Source of the DNA: a virus
Virus record (IMG/VR): IMGVR_UViG_3300035228_001327
Coordinates: 1-25,831 of that record
DNA length: 25,831 nucleotides
Direction: 5' to 3' (one strand)
Shown here piece by piece: positions 8,147-15,945 of this stretch (its first letter is position 1; each line of letters starts with the position of its first letter). A model generated the notes under the pieces. The model was given only the letters and a program-made list of their open reading frames with translations, was not told the origin of the DNA and made no database searches. The translations under genes and the position numbers were made by a program.

Positions 8147-10960
8147 TTAGTAACCTACTCCGTTTAAAGAATATCCCCAGGCGGGAGTGACGAATTGTTG
8201 ATAAGGAGAAGTATTTCCACTGCCCACTGGAATCGGCATTGGAACAATAGTTGGCGAAGATCCTTTACCTGCATTAAGTTCTCTCTGTAAAAGCATTGCC
8301 ATCACATTTTCATCTACAAAATCGTTAGGATCTTCACCTACTGCATCATCTTTATTTAGTGCTGATACATCAACACTTCCTGATCTTGTAGTTCGTGAAT
8401 CACCATGACCTGTTTTTAAAACAACTCTTCCTTGATCATCTACTAGTGTAATATATCCACCATACCCTCCTCCTTTAGCATAGTTTACCTTGGAACCACC
8501 AATAGTTGGAATAAGAATATCATGACCTACTACACTATCTCTAAATCTACCTTTACCTCCAGTAGCTTGAGAATCTGCAGCAAGAGGAGCATAGTAATCA
8601 ATACTATTGAAACCACCTTGATCAATAGCACGTCCTCTAGGAAGATTATGTGCTTCAAATGCTCTTTGCAATAAGGCAATCTTGTCTTCCATAGAAGCCT
8701 TAGGATCATATACTATATTTTGAACCGCCTTATTAGAGAATTCAATATTTCTACCTTGAGCAGCATATCCTGCTGCAAGTTGATCCATCATTGCTACCTT
8801 TTCTTCCATAGAAAGAGAAGCATTAAATTTAGTGTCAATGTGGTAATCAGAAGATCCACCAATATATGCTGCTTTACCAGTTTTCATTTTTGTATTAAAT
8901 ACTCCATCTGCAGACATTCCTGATAAATCAAGATTAAAGTCACCCATCCCTGCTGCTGCAGCAGGTCTTCCACCAAATATATGAGCACCTATAGCACCAA
9001 GACCTTTGACTATTGGATTATTAAGTACATTCTCCTTTACCCAATTAAATATTCCCTTAAGCGGATTTAAAATACTTTCAAATCCTTCATAAAGAAACTT
9101 TAAAATTGTATCAGCAATATTATCAACACGTATTCCTGAAGGAGAAATACCCTTAACATGATTAGTAACTACATATGGCAACTCATTTGCAAATGAAAGT
9201 TCTTTAATTCTAGATGCTTGACTTCCAAGACCTGCTTTATTAATATAATCCTTTACTGTAGAAAGTAATTGCGATCCTCCAAAATTTAAGAAGTCAAGTG
9301 CTTCATCACTTCCAAGGAAGTATGAAAGTTTACTTTTGGGAACAATATACTCCTCTTCTCCACCATCTCCAACAATAACAAGTTGTGGTGTATTACCAGT
9401 AACCATGCCATCTGCTGCCATGGGAACACCGGCAATATCATTACCCCCTGCATTCTCCATAGGAGTGATTGCTGTGTCAACCCCAGATTTGATACCTGCA
9501 TTTCTCTCCTCTTTATTCATCCCAGTAATTTGGGATACCATACCTTCATAAGATTTTGGAAATAAATCCCTCAAAATATCAACAACAACAGCAATTAATC
9601 CAACAACAGGAATAGCACTAAGAGCAGCAATAGCAGCACCCTCATAATCACCTTCAGTCCATCTCACTACCATATCCCATAATGCTAAGATGGTGGCAAG
9701 ACCAACAACCATCCTACCTATTATTTTTATTAATACTTTCTTACCACCTTTTTGTATTATTTTTTCAGTTATTTTCTTACCAATTTTACCTTCTATTAAC
9801 TTCCTAAACTGGGGTGTGCCTGCTAACCAAGCAAAGAAATCATCATACAGTTTTTTTGTCGCACCCTTTACATTCTTCCATGCTGTAGCTGCTCCATTTT
9901 TAATTGATGCATAAGTTTTTGGATCAGTTAAAACATTTTTCCATCTACCAACTGTAGCACTAACTGATTTAACTACTTTACCACCAAAAGTTGTAACAGC
10001 ATCAAGACCACCTAAAACAGCATTTCTACCTTGTTTAAATTTTTCACCCATTCCAGTAAATCTACCAAAAAATCCTCCTCCGCCACCACCACCAAATGAT
10101 GGTAATTTAGGACCTTTAAATCCAGCACGACCTAACATATCACGGGCAAAGTTTACCCCAGATCTTACTTCATTATATCCACTAACTGCAAATTTTCTTG
10201 CTTGATTAATCTTATTTCCAGCAAATTGCCTTGCTGTTGCCATGCCAGCAGAGGCAAATTGTTTCGCTTGACCAAATGCACGTTGAGTTTGTTGCAGTGC
10301 TCTTCTAGGATCTCTAACTAATGTTTGAGCAAATCTTTTTCCTTGTCTAAATGGTCTGGTAAGATTTCTTCTAAATCTTCTAAATCTTGTTCCAACACTA
10401 CGTCTAAATGGTTGAGTAAATCTTCTAAGTTGTCTAAATGGTCTAGTGAATTTTCTCCACTGTTTTTTAATATTGACCTTTACTCTTCGCTTAAACTTAT
10501 TTACTCTTTTACGTAATAATCTACCACGTGCCCTAACTCTTTTAGGAATAAATTTCTTAAAGAGTTTCTTAATTAATCTCCTTAACCCTCTACCTAATCT
10601 TCTTAACCATCTAGAGTTTTTCTTTTTCTTCTTTTTATCTTCCTCTTCTTCCTCTCCATCCTTACTACCTTCTTCTTCTGAAGATTTACCTGGAGCGAGG
10701 TATGCATCTAAATTGGATAATCTACTCTTTTCATACTTAAATATATTCTCTGCAAGTTTTAAATTTAAAACTGCAGTATTTCTAAGACGAAGAGTTTCTT
10801 TTACAAGTGTGCCAGTTTTAGGTTTTGCTTTCTTAGTAGCCGCCTTAGGTTCAGGAGCATTCTTTTTTAGTGCCTTAGAAACATTGACAATAGGATTTGC
10901 ATCATACACTGATAAGATGATGTCATTATATTCTGTTAATCCTACTTGCTTTGATTTCAT
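8147..10960 (-). CDS. tape-measure-like tail protein
   Basis: A 937-residue protein read from the ATG at 10960 (MKSKQVGLTEYND). That ATG overlaps the stop of the -1 frame of the gp26 gene as TAATG; a start at 11047 would overlap that frame by 88 bases. Residues ~113-213 are extremely basic, with repeated TRPFRQ/TQPFRR units. Hydrophobic segments lie at ~413-433 and ~440-463. At ~530-542 is VGDGGEEEYIVPKSKL, a motif seen near the ends of many phage tape-measure proteins. Residues ~807-857 (GHDILIPT, GGGYGGYITLVDDQG, LKTGHGD) recall a degenerate M23/LytM endopeptidase. I infer that it sets tail length and passes into the host envelope. It follows the chaperone gene, as tape-measure genes normally do. 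Confidence 0.75.
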   Translation of the reverse strand: MKSKQVGLTEYNDIILSVYDANPIVNVSKALKKNAPEPKAATKKAKPKTGTLVKETLRLRNTAVLNLKLAENIFKYEKSRLSNLDAYLAPGKSSEEEGSKDGEEEEEDKKKKKKNSRWLRRLGRGLRRLIKKLFKKFIPKRVRARGRLLRKRVNKFKRRVKVNIKKQWRKFTRPFRQLRRFTQPFRRSVGTRFRRFRRNLTRPFRQGKRFAQTLVRDPRRALQQTQRAFGQAKQFASAGMATARQFAGNKINQARKFAVSGYNEVRSGVNFARDMLGRAGFKGPKLPSFGGGGGGGFFGRFTGMGEKFKQGRNAVLGGLDAVTTFGGKVVKSVSATVGRWKNVLTDPKTYASIKNGAATAWKNVKGATKKLYDDFFAWLAGTPQFRKLIEGKIGKKITEKIIQKGGKKVLIKIIGRMVVGLATILALWDMVVRWTEGDYEGAAIAALSAIPVVGLIAVVVDILRDLFPKSYEGMVSQITGMNKEERNAGIKSGVDTAITPMENAGGNDIAGVPMAADGMVTGNTPQLVIVGDGGEEEYIVPKSKLSYFLGSDEALDFLNFGGSQLLSTVKDYINKAGLGSQASRIKELSFANELPYVVTNHVKGISPSGIRVDNIADTILKFLYEGFESILNPLKGIFNWVKENVLNNPIVKGLGAIGAHIFGGRPAAAAGMGDFNLDLSGMSADGVFNTKMKTGKAAYIGGSSDYHIDTKFNASLSMEEKVAMMDQLAAGYAAQGRNIEFSNKAVQNIVYDPKASMEDKIALLQRAFEAHNLPRGRAIDQGGFNSIDYYAPLAADSQATGGKGRFRDSVVGHDILIPTIGGSKVNYAKGGGYGGYITLVDDQGRVVLKTGHGDSRTTRSGSVDVSALNKDDAVGEDPNDFVDENVMAMLLQRELNAGKGSSPTIVPMPIPVGSGNTSPYQQFVTPAWGYSLNGVGY

Positions 10961-11846
10961 TAACTTTGATGTTTTTGTTGTTCGATTCTTTGTCGTTCCT
11001 CTTCCAGATACTGTTTCAATAATGCAATGTAGATATCTTTTTCCCAAGGAATAAGACCATCAAGTTCAGTTAAACTATACTTATGATGTTGCATTAATGA
11101 AAAGTTAGTTCTGTAATAATTCTCTAAAGAATTGTGGAAGAGGCTTATCCGAAAAAATTAGAAAGTCCTTCAATAACATACTTTGATTCAACCTTTGTAT
11201 TTGGATTAGTGAATTTTACTTCATGCTTCAATGAAGGCATGGATTCAAAAAACTTCTGAATATCATTAAACTGCTTACTACTCATATTTTCAAGAAAACT
11301 TACTAATTCATCAACAGTTGTAGTTGAACTGTCCCAAACATCCTCGTCATTATACATTTTATCAATTGAGTTTGCAACAAAAATAAATGCATCATCAATA
11401 TTTTCTTGAGGATTAGTGAAACTCTCAAGACCAGGATACTTCATTTCAACCCAGAGATTATCAGAAATTTGAATCTTGTTAGAATGATCCTTTTCAAATT
11501 TTACTTTAACATCATCAATATTAAAACTAACCTTTACCTCCGTTTCATTATCATCTGGACAGATAAGAAGAAGATCTATAACTTCACCAACTGATTTACC
11601 TCTAATATTTAAGAAAATATACTCAATATCAAATGTTGCCAATTTATCAAATTTAAAATCTTTTGTAGTCACACATGCAACAATAATAGATTTAAGTGCC
11701 TCTGCAATTTCTTGATCATTTTCAGATTCAAGTGCCATAAGAAGAACTTTCTCTTCTTTTACAACAAAAGGTCTATACTTAATTCTCTGTTTTGTAGATG
11801 GTATAGTCAGATTATACGTTGGCGTATTTAAAGATGGTAAAGACAT
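10960..11846 (-). CDS. predicted -1 frameshift product of the gp26 gene (295 aa)
   Basis: If ribosomes slip -1 on T TTT TTC (11151-11157), base 11151 is read twice and translation continues for 63 residues to TAA at 10960-10962. The extension starts RISLFHNSLENYYRTNFSL and contains LTELDGLIPWEKDIYIALL, then a charged C-terminus (EEERQRIEQQKHQS). It has no stop codon, and composition and helix pattern resemble the T part of lambda-type GT chaperones. An ATG inside it could alternatively start a separate 44-residue protein (MQHHKYSLTE), but the frame is open all the way from the slippery site. This entry is an inference from sequence architecture. Confidence 0.7.
11145..11846 (-). CDS. 26: gp26-family baseplate hub assembly chaperone
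   Basis: A 233-residue protein resembling the T4 gp26/gp51 baseplate family. It has the N-terminal TYNLTIPSTKQRIKYRPFVVKEEKVLLMALES segment, then a helical domain with LKSIIVACVTTKDFKFDKLATFDIEYIFLNIRGKSVGE, and ends LSNFFG. In T4-type phages this family helps assemble the hub. A ribosome binding site GGAG precedes the ATG at 11846 and a CTAAATA late-type box lies at 11871-11877. The last codons contain a slippery T TTT TTC site leading into a 63-codon -1 extension, so a second, longer product is likely. Its place just upstream of the tape-measure gene matches tail assembly chaperones of other phages. Confidence 0.8.
   Translation of the reverse strand: MSLPSLNTPTYNLTIPSTKQRIKYRPFVVKEEKVLLMALESENDQEIAEALKSIIVACVTTKDFKFDKLATFDIEYIFLNIRGKSVGEVIDLLLICPDDNETEVKVSFNIDDVKVKFEKDHSNKIQISDNLWVEMKYPGLESFTNPQENIDDAFIFVANSIDKMYNDEDVWDSSTTTVDELVSFLENMSSKQFNDIQKFFESMPSLKHEVKFTNPNTKVESKYVIEGLSNFFG
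11151..11170 (-). promoter_or_regulatory. putative programmed -1 frameshift site
   Basis: On the minus strand an AAGGA Shine-Dalgarno-like element (11166-11170) is followed after 8 bases by the heptamer T TTT TTC (11151-11157), in the correct phase with the gp26 frame (AAT TTT TTC). The gp26 stop comes two codons later. An upstream SD-like element plus a slippery heptamer is the arrangement that stimulates -1 slipping in E. coli dnaX. A small hairpin (AATTCT-TTAG-AGAATT) lies 17 bases downstream. Confidence 0.7.
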
Positions 11847-11870
11847 TAATTAAACTCCATATCATAATTT

Positions 11871-11877
11871 TATTTAG
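11871..11877 (-). promoter_or_regulatory. late-type promoter box before the gp26 gene
   Basis: CTAAATA on the minus strand, three bases after the stop of the tail tube protein gene and 24 bases before the gp26 ATG. It matches the other CTAAATA/NATAAATA boxes in this window and is close to the T4 late -10 element TATAAATA, which needs the gp55 sigma factor with gp33. There is no -35 box. Confidence 0.5.
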
Positions 11878-11879
11878 CA

Positions 11880-12626
11880 TCACTGCTTAAGGTCATTTAC
11901 CCGATTTCTTCTTAAAGTTTCTGTTGTGTAGTACTCATAATAAAATGTACTTTGCAATCTTATGGGTTGATTTGGAGCGTTACTTACAGTTAAATCATTA
12001 ATCATATATGGGTATGCATTATGAAGTCGAGTTCTAGTAACTACATTATGAGTATCATAACTACTGTCTGCATTAAACTTTGTCCTAGAACTAGTATTTG
12101 GTTCTAATTTGTCAATGATAATATCTTTGGTATAATTATTGTAATATTGCATTTGTGAATACACTGTTGGATCAACAGAAGTTACATTATCTGCTATACC
12201 TGATGCTGTTTCAAATCCAAATATAAAATCAGACCACAATCTCAAGAATTTTAATGGAGTATGATCCATATCCATCAAAAATGCAATATTCATTTCAGAG
12301 AAATTCTTGGTATGAGCATATCTAGCATTAATGCCAGGAACAAATCCTTTGAAATCTCCAGTCGCAATACTATAACCTGGAATATTAACTTCGTCTGCTA
12401 AAAAACTTAACTTAGTCGCATTATCAACTGCAGTATCATTCTTTCCAAAAAATTCAGGAGAACTAGCACCACCTAAAGTAAATCCTCTATTTGCCATAAA
12501 TGAAGACAAAGTGCCATCAGTATTATTAAGAATAGGGGCATCGAGTTCAAACGATACATGATACTGATTCGACGAAGCTAAACCATAGTCCCCTACTATG
12601 TTCTTTCTTATTCTGTCGATGTTCAT
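11880..12626 (-). CDS. tail tube / tube initiator protein (gp19/gp54 family)
   Basis: A 248-residue protein of the T4 tail-tube fold family. The diagnostic stretch is FLADEVNIPGYSIATGDFKG, then a strand (MNIAFLMDMDH) and KFLRLWSDFIFG, which match the 'IPG…tGd…G…l…F..D….K.F..W' pattern of gp19 and its paralogue gp54. Because the neighbours are hub and baseplate genes, with gp48 divergent next door as gp48 and gp54 adjoin in T4, I favour the gp54 tube initiator; the main tube gp19 normally sits beside the sheath gene. The ATG at 12626 has no clear SD. A perfect TATAAATA late box lies at 12648-12655. Confidence 0.75.
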   Translation of the reverse strand: MNIDRIRKNIVGDYGLASSNQYHVSFELDAPILNNTDGTLSSFMANRGFTLGGASSPEFFGKNDTAVDNATKLSFLADEVNIPGYSIATGDFKGFVPGINARYAHTKNFSEMNIAFLMDMDHTPLKFLRLWSDFIFGFETASGIADNVTSVDPTVYSQMQYYNNYTKDIIIDKLEPNTSSRTKFNADSSYDTHNVVTRTRLHNAYPYMINDLTVSNAPNQPIRLQSTFYYEYYTTETLRRNRVNDLKQ

Positions 12627-12633
12627 CTAAATA
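12627..12633 (+). promoter_or_regulatory. late-type promoter box for the gp4-gp53 block
   Basis: CTAAATA on the plus strand, 37 bases before the gp4 ATG and directly against the start codon of the divergent tube-initiator gene. It faces away from the TATAAATA box at 12648-12655, so both gene blocks could be started as late units from this 44-base gap. Confidence 0.45.
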
Positions 12634-12647
12634 GGACTAGGAACGTA

Positions 12648-12660
12648 TATTTATATTTAG
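12648..12660 (-). promoter_or_regulatory. late promoter for the tail-hub operon
   Basis: The minus strand reads CTAAATATAAATA, a CTAAATA overlapping a perfect T4 late consensus TATAAATA (12648-12655). RNA would start near 12642, giving a leader of about 16 bases for the tube-initiator gene. No -35 box is present, as expected for gp55-dependent promoters. Confidence 0.7.
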
Positions 12661-12670
12661 CGACGTTATT

Positions 12671-13105
12671 ATGGCATATTGTGGTAAGTACAAACCTTTT
12701 AAACCCCAAAAATACAAAGGAGATCCAACTAATATAATCTACCGTTCTCTATGGGAAAGAAAATTTATGGTATGGTGTGATAGTAATGTAAATGTTTTAC
12801 AGTGGGGTAGTGAAGAAATCGTTATTCCTTACATATCTCCTATTGATAATAGAGCACATCGTTACTTCCCAGATTTCTATGTCCAAGTACGAACTACAAC
12901 TGGAGGAACAGAGAAATTTATCATCGAGATCAAACCTGCAAAACAAACAGAACCACCCAAAAAACAACAGCGTCGTACAAAGAGGTATATAACTGAAGTT
13001 ACCACCTATGCAGTAAATGACGCAAAGTGGAAAGCAGCAATTGAATATTGTAAAGATAGAAGATGGCAATTTAAAATCCTAACAGAAAAAGAATTAAAAA
13101 TATGA
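12671..13105 (+). CDS. 4: head completion protein gp4
   Basis: A 144-residue protein matching T4 gp4, the head completion protein (T4 length ~150). The opening AYCGKYKPFKPQKYKGDPTN followed by IYRSLWERKFMVWCD is characteristic. It has a TnsA-like PD-(D/E)XK nuclease layout: E in SLWERK, PDFYV (Asp) and FIIEIKP (Glu-x-Lys). In T4, gp4 acts at head maturation after packaging, before tail joining. The gene is the first of the plus-strand block and overlaps the next by four bases (ATGA). Confidence 0.85.
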   Translation: MAYCGKYKPFKPQKYKGDPTNIIYRSLWERKFMVWCDSNVNVLQWGSEEIVIPYISPIDNRAHRYFPDFYVQVRTTTGGTEKFIIEIKPAKQTEPPKKQQRRTKRYITEVTTYAVNDAKWKAAIEYCKDRRWQFKILTEKELKI

Positions 13106-13563
13106 GCATCATTCAAGAAATAAAAGATGAAAATGCAAATACTGTAGCTAAACAGCGTACAGTAGCATTTAACTATCTTTTCAACAACGCTAAAGATGAT
13201 GTTATGGTGGGTAAGTTTTACTTGTTTGAATATGACCCAAAAACAAAATTAAGATTATCCCGTTGGGACAAATATCCATTAGTATTAGTAACTAACATCT
13301 ATGAAGATGGATTTATGGGGGCAAACTTTCATTATACTACTCAAAAGCAAAGAATGATGCTTGCAAAAAAGTTTCTAAATAATAACGTAAAGATTCCATT
13401 CAAATTACTACATAGATATATTATCAGTAGAGCGGATAATTTATTCTTTGAAGTTCCAGAAGAGGAACTTGTTGAATTTGCTGCGTTGCCTATAGAGCAA
13501 TTTTACGATAGTAAAAATAGATTTGTTAGTAAAAAGAAAGTTCAACTAGGATCACGTAAGTAA
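13102..13563 (+). CDS. conserved-type phage protein of unknown function
   Basis: A 153-residue protein between gp4 and gp48. The N-terminal helix (EIKDENANTVAKQRTVAFNYLF) leads into a compact beta domain: MVGKFYLFEYDPKTK, RWDKYPLVLVTNIYEDGFMGANFHY. The 'YDP…YPLVLV…GF.G.NFHY' pattern recurs in T4-like phages as an SH3-like small protein, but I cannot name its role. It starts within ATGA of gp4 and its stop overlaps the gp48 ATG by one base (TAATG), so it is made together with head and baseplate proteins. Confidence 0.7.
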   Translation: MSIIQEIKDENANTVAKQRTVAFNYLFNNAKDDVMVGKFYLFEYDPKTKLRLSRWDKYPLVLVTNIYEDGFMGANFHYTTQKQRMMLAKKFLNNNVKIPFKLLHRYIISRADNLFFEVPEEELVEFAALPIEQFYDSKNRFVSKKKVQLGSRK

Positions 13564-14594
13564 TGGCAAACACAAGATTACAATATCCAAGAACAAGCGT
13601 AGAGAATACTGGTCTCTTTCTTACGTTTAGAGCATATGATTATGGTAAAGCACCAACTCCATCTGGAGCAATAGCAGATATAAGAGATATTATCTCAAGT
13701 AGCAATTCAGACGTTGATTTGAATGCAGGTACTGTTAATAGTAACTTAGTTAGGGTTTTTGACAGTGCAGCATCAACTGAAACAGTTTCAAATCCAGCAG
13801 TAAGAGCAACTAACACAGAAAATGCTGGTGATAATACTGGGATAGCAAATATTTCACTATATCTTCCTCCTAAGGTTGAATATCAATATGGTGCTGAATG
13901 GCAAAAAGTTTCCTTTGGTGCCTTAGGTAGTGTATTTGGCACAGGTAGTGCAGGTGGATTTGGAACAGCAGTTGCTGGTAATATTGGAGCAATAGGTGCT
14001 AATTTCTTCTTTGATAAACTTAAAGATACTGCAGGATTTCAAGCAATTCCAAAAGTTGATAATATTAGTATAGATACGCTTGTCGGTGCTGCGTTCGGAC
14101 AAACATTTAATGATAATACTTTGCAAACTTTTAATAAAATGCAAACAAGAACTTTTGCATTTGATTATATCATGTTAGCAAGAAGTATTGAGGAAGAAGA
14201 AGAAATTAGAAAAATTATTAAACAATTTAAACTGGGTATGCACCCAGATTCAAAAATACAAGGAAGAAGTAATTCATTATTCTTAAAATACCCTTATATT
14301 TGGAGAATTATTCCAAGTGGATATAAAGGTAAAATGAGAAGAAGATCTAATGGAGTCACTATTGACGTGAATGCAAATACTCCTAAAGTTAGTGATTTCT
14401 TACCAAATACAAAGTACTGTGCTCTCACAGGATTGAACGTTGATTATACTCCAGATAATGTAATGGCATTAACTCAAAGAGGATTTGTCCAAGCAGTCAG
14501 ATTGAGTTTACAATTCTCAGAACTTACAACTCTGGTCAGACAGGATATTGATGGTTTTGAAGATAAAACTATAATGAACGATACTAGAGGTTAA
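13563..14594 (+). CDS. 48: baseplate tail tube cap gp48
   Basis: A 343-residue protein similar in length and layout to T4 gp48 (364 residues), which caps the baseplate hub and, with gp54, starts tube polymerisation. Visible features are LYLPPKVEYQYGAEW at ~100, a Gly/Ala-rich hydrophobic stretch (GSAGGFGTAVAGNIGAIGANF, ~125-150), FDYIMLARSIEEEEEIRKIIKQFK (~200-225) and a tube-fold C-terminus (LKYPYIWRIIPSG, NTKYCALTGLNVDYTP). The last part shows the gp19-type strand pattern expected for a tube paralogue. It is two bases upstream of gp53. Confidence 0.8.
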   Translation: MANTRLQYPRTSVENTGLFLTFRAYDYGKAPTPSGAIADIRDIISSSNSDVDLNAGTVNSNLVRVFDSAASTETVSNPAVRATNTENAGDNTGIANISLYLPPKVEYQYGAEWQKVSFGALGSVFGTGSAGGFGTAVAGNIGAIGANFFFDKLKDTAGFQAIPKVDNISIDTLVGAAFGQTFNDNTLQTFNKMQTRTFAFDYIMLARSIEEEEEIRKIIKQFKLGMHPDSKIQGRSNSLFLKYPYIWRIIPSGYKGKMRRRSNGVTIDVNANTPKVSDFLPNTKYCALTGLNVDYTPDNVMALTQRGFVQAVRLSLQFSELTTLVRQDIDGFEDKTIMNDTRG

Positions 14595-14596
14595 AA

Positions 14597-15220
14597 ATGG
14601 CATATTTCGATAAAGTTCCAGAAATCCTATATTTAAAATACGACAAAAATCCAGAAAATGGTTCATTTATTACCATTAAGAACATTTTTGCTCGTATCAA
14701 ACTTATTGATGATATTGTACCATCAGCAACTATCTTTGATGATTACTTTATAAAGGATGGTGAAAGACCAGATACAATTTCTATGGATTATTATCAAGAT
14801 CCAGGTAATGACTGGATTATTATGATAATCAATAACATTAAAAATTTATATAATGACTGGCCATTGACGCACAGTGCATTTGAAGAGTACATGAACATAA
14901 CCTATGATGATTCAAGTGATATCCATCACTACGAAACTATTGAACAAGTTCACAATGAAAACATAGTTTTACCTGCTGGTCTTCAGGTTGGAGAAGCATA
15001 TCAATTCGTCACTCCAGACGGTAATGTAGTAAGTAAAGAAGAATCTAGAGGTCCAGTATCTAATTACATTTACGAATTACGTAAAAACGACAAAAAACGC
15101 AAGATCTACGTGCTGAGACCTGCGTTAGTTGATCAATTTATTGAAATCTTTGAGAATGAGATGAAATTTACTCCTAGTACAGAGTTTGTAAGTCAATCTC
15201 TTAAGATTAGTAGAAATTAA
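14597..15220 (+). CDS. 53: baseplate wedge protein gp53
   Basis: A 207-residue protein matching the T4 gp53 baseplate wedge family (196 residues in T4). The core signature is TIFDDYFIKDGERPDTISMDYY followed by GNDWIIMIINNIKNLYNDWPL. In T4, gp53 joins the wedges around the hub. The C-terminal half (DKKRKIYVLRPALVDQFIEIF) resembles the end of gp53-type proteins. It ends three bases before the stop of the convergent gene at 15224; no terminator is visible between them. Confidence 0.85.
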   Translation: MAYFDKVPEILYLKYDKNPENGSFITIKNIFARIKLIDDIVPSATIFDDYFIKDGERPDTISMDYYQDPGNDWIIMIINNIKNLYNDWPLTHSAFEEYMNITYDDSSDIHHYETIEQVHNENIVLPAGLQVGEAYQFVTPDGNVVSKEESRGPVSNYIYELRKNDKKRKIYVLRPALVDQFIEIFENEMKFTPSTEFVSQSLKISRN

Positions 15221-15223
15221 TAG

Positions 15224-15736
15224 TTATACCCATTCTGGTTTACGATCTGGCAACCTGAGGTAGTTATCAGATACCCATGGTTTAGATGCAATGTACATCT
15301 TGTATGCTTCCATGGTAGTGATGCTATCGTCTAATTTATACTCGTCAGGCATTGCCCTAACGAATGGTGTGTGACCTTCCCATTTCACATAAGGAATGAT
15401 CTCATCAGCAGCAATAAGAGTCCTATAGCAGGTATGGTTTTTTCCATACCGATTATAATACTCGTCACATAATGCAACGCCATGCTCAAACAACCATCTA
15501 GTATTTTCTATGGTTTCGTTTGCCCAGATAGTGCATGGATGATTACGGAATGCTCCTTTTTCCGTAGCATAGGGTGTGCCGTCTTTCTTGGGTAATGTGC
15601 CATACCCATGTCCCCACTTGTCTGAGGCGATTATAGAGAGCATCTGGCAGGTCTCCAGGGGCATCTTGACAATATGCTTGTCAGGTAGAACCTGTGCCGA
15701 CTTGACTGGACTTTCATTTGTGACGAAAATGTTCAT
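15224..15736 (-). CDS. conserved-type phage protein of unknown function
   Basis: A 170-residue protein starting MNIFVTNESPVKSAQVLPDKHIVKMPLETCQML. The 'MNIF…P..sAq.l.DKH.vKM.LE..QmLs' opening recurs in proteins of many phages; I know of no proven activity. Conserved-looking His, Asp and Lys residues (DKHIVKM, GHGYGT, FRNHPCTIWANE) hint at an enzyme or metal site. It is last in the small-gene chain, and its ATG overlaps the upstream stop as ATGA. It converges on gp53. Confidence 0.7.
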   Translation of the reverse strand: MNIFVTNESPVKSAQVLPDKHIVKMPLETCQMLSIIASDKWGHGYGTLPKKDGTPYATEKGAFRNHPCTIWANETIENTRWLFEHGVALCDEYYNRYGKNHTCYRTLIAADEIIPYVKWEGHTPFVRAMPDEYKLDDSITTMEAYKMYIASKPWVSDNYLRLPDRKPEWV

Positions 15737-15945
15737 ACTAAAAGTTTACTAAAGCTGATTGCTAGGAGGAACATAAGCATTATAACCACATCCCATGATT
15801 TTGTCAGTACAAAATATGGTACTGAAATCATATCTGCAACAAAATGTAATGCAACTCCAAGAGTTGTATTAATGTGAAGAACAACAAAATAGGCAGTAAT
15901 CACTAGGATACTACCAGTTATTCTCATCGGGACAATGATGTTCAT
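15733..15945 (-). CDS. small membrane protein
   Basis: A 70-residue protein with two or three hydrophobic segments (ITGSILVITAYFVVLHINTT, ALHFVADMISVPYF, WDVVIMLMFLLAISF). The layout, with a proline in the middle helix (SVPYF), loosely resembles one half-repeat of MtN3/SWEET-type small transporters, but this is a weak impression. It overlaps both neighbours by ATGA, so all three genes are translationally coupled. Confidence 0.7.
   Translation of the reverse strand: MNIIVPMRITGSILVITAYFVVLHINTTLGVALHFVADMISVPYFVLTKSWDVVIMLMFLLAISFSKLLV

Noticed and set aside
10446-11054. A 202-codon plus-strand frame opposite the tape-measure gene
   Set aside because: It is the antisense of the Lys/Arg/Glu-rich segment and carries runs of Phe and Ser with no ribosome site; it is a shadow.
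15218-15226. Terminator between convergent gp53 and the 170-residue gene
   Set aside because: Only three bases separate the stops, and no hairpin with a T-run is visible.
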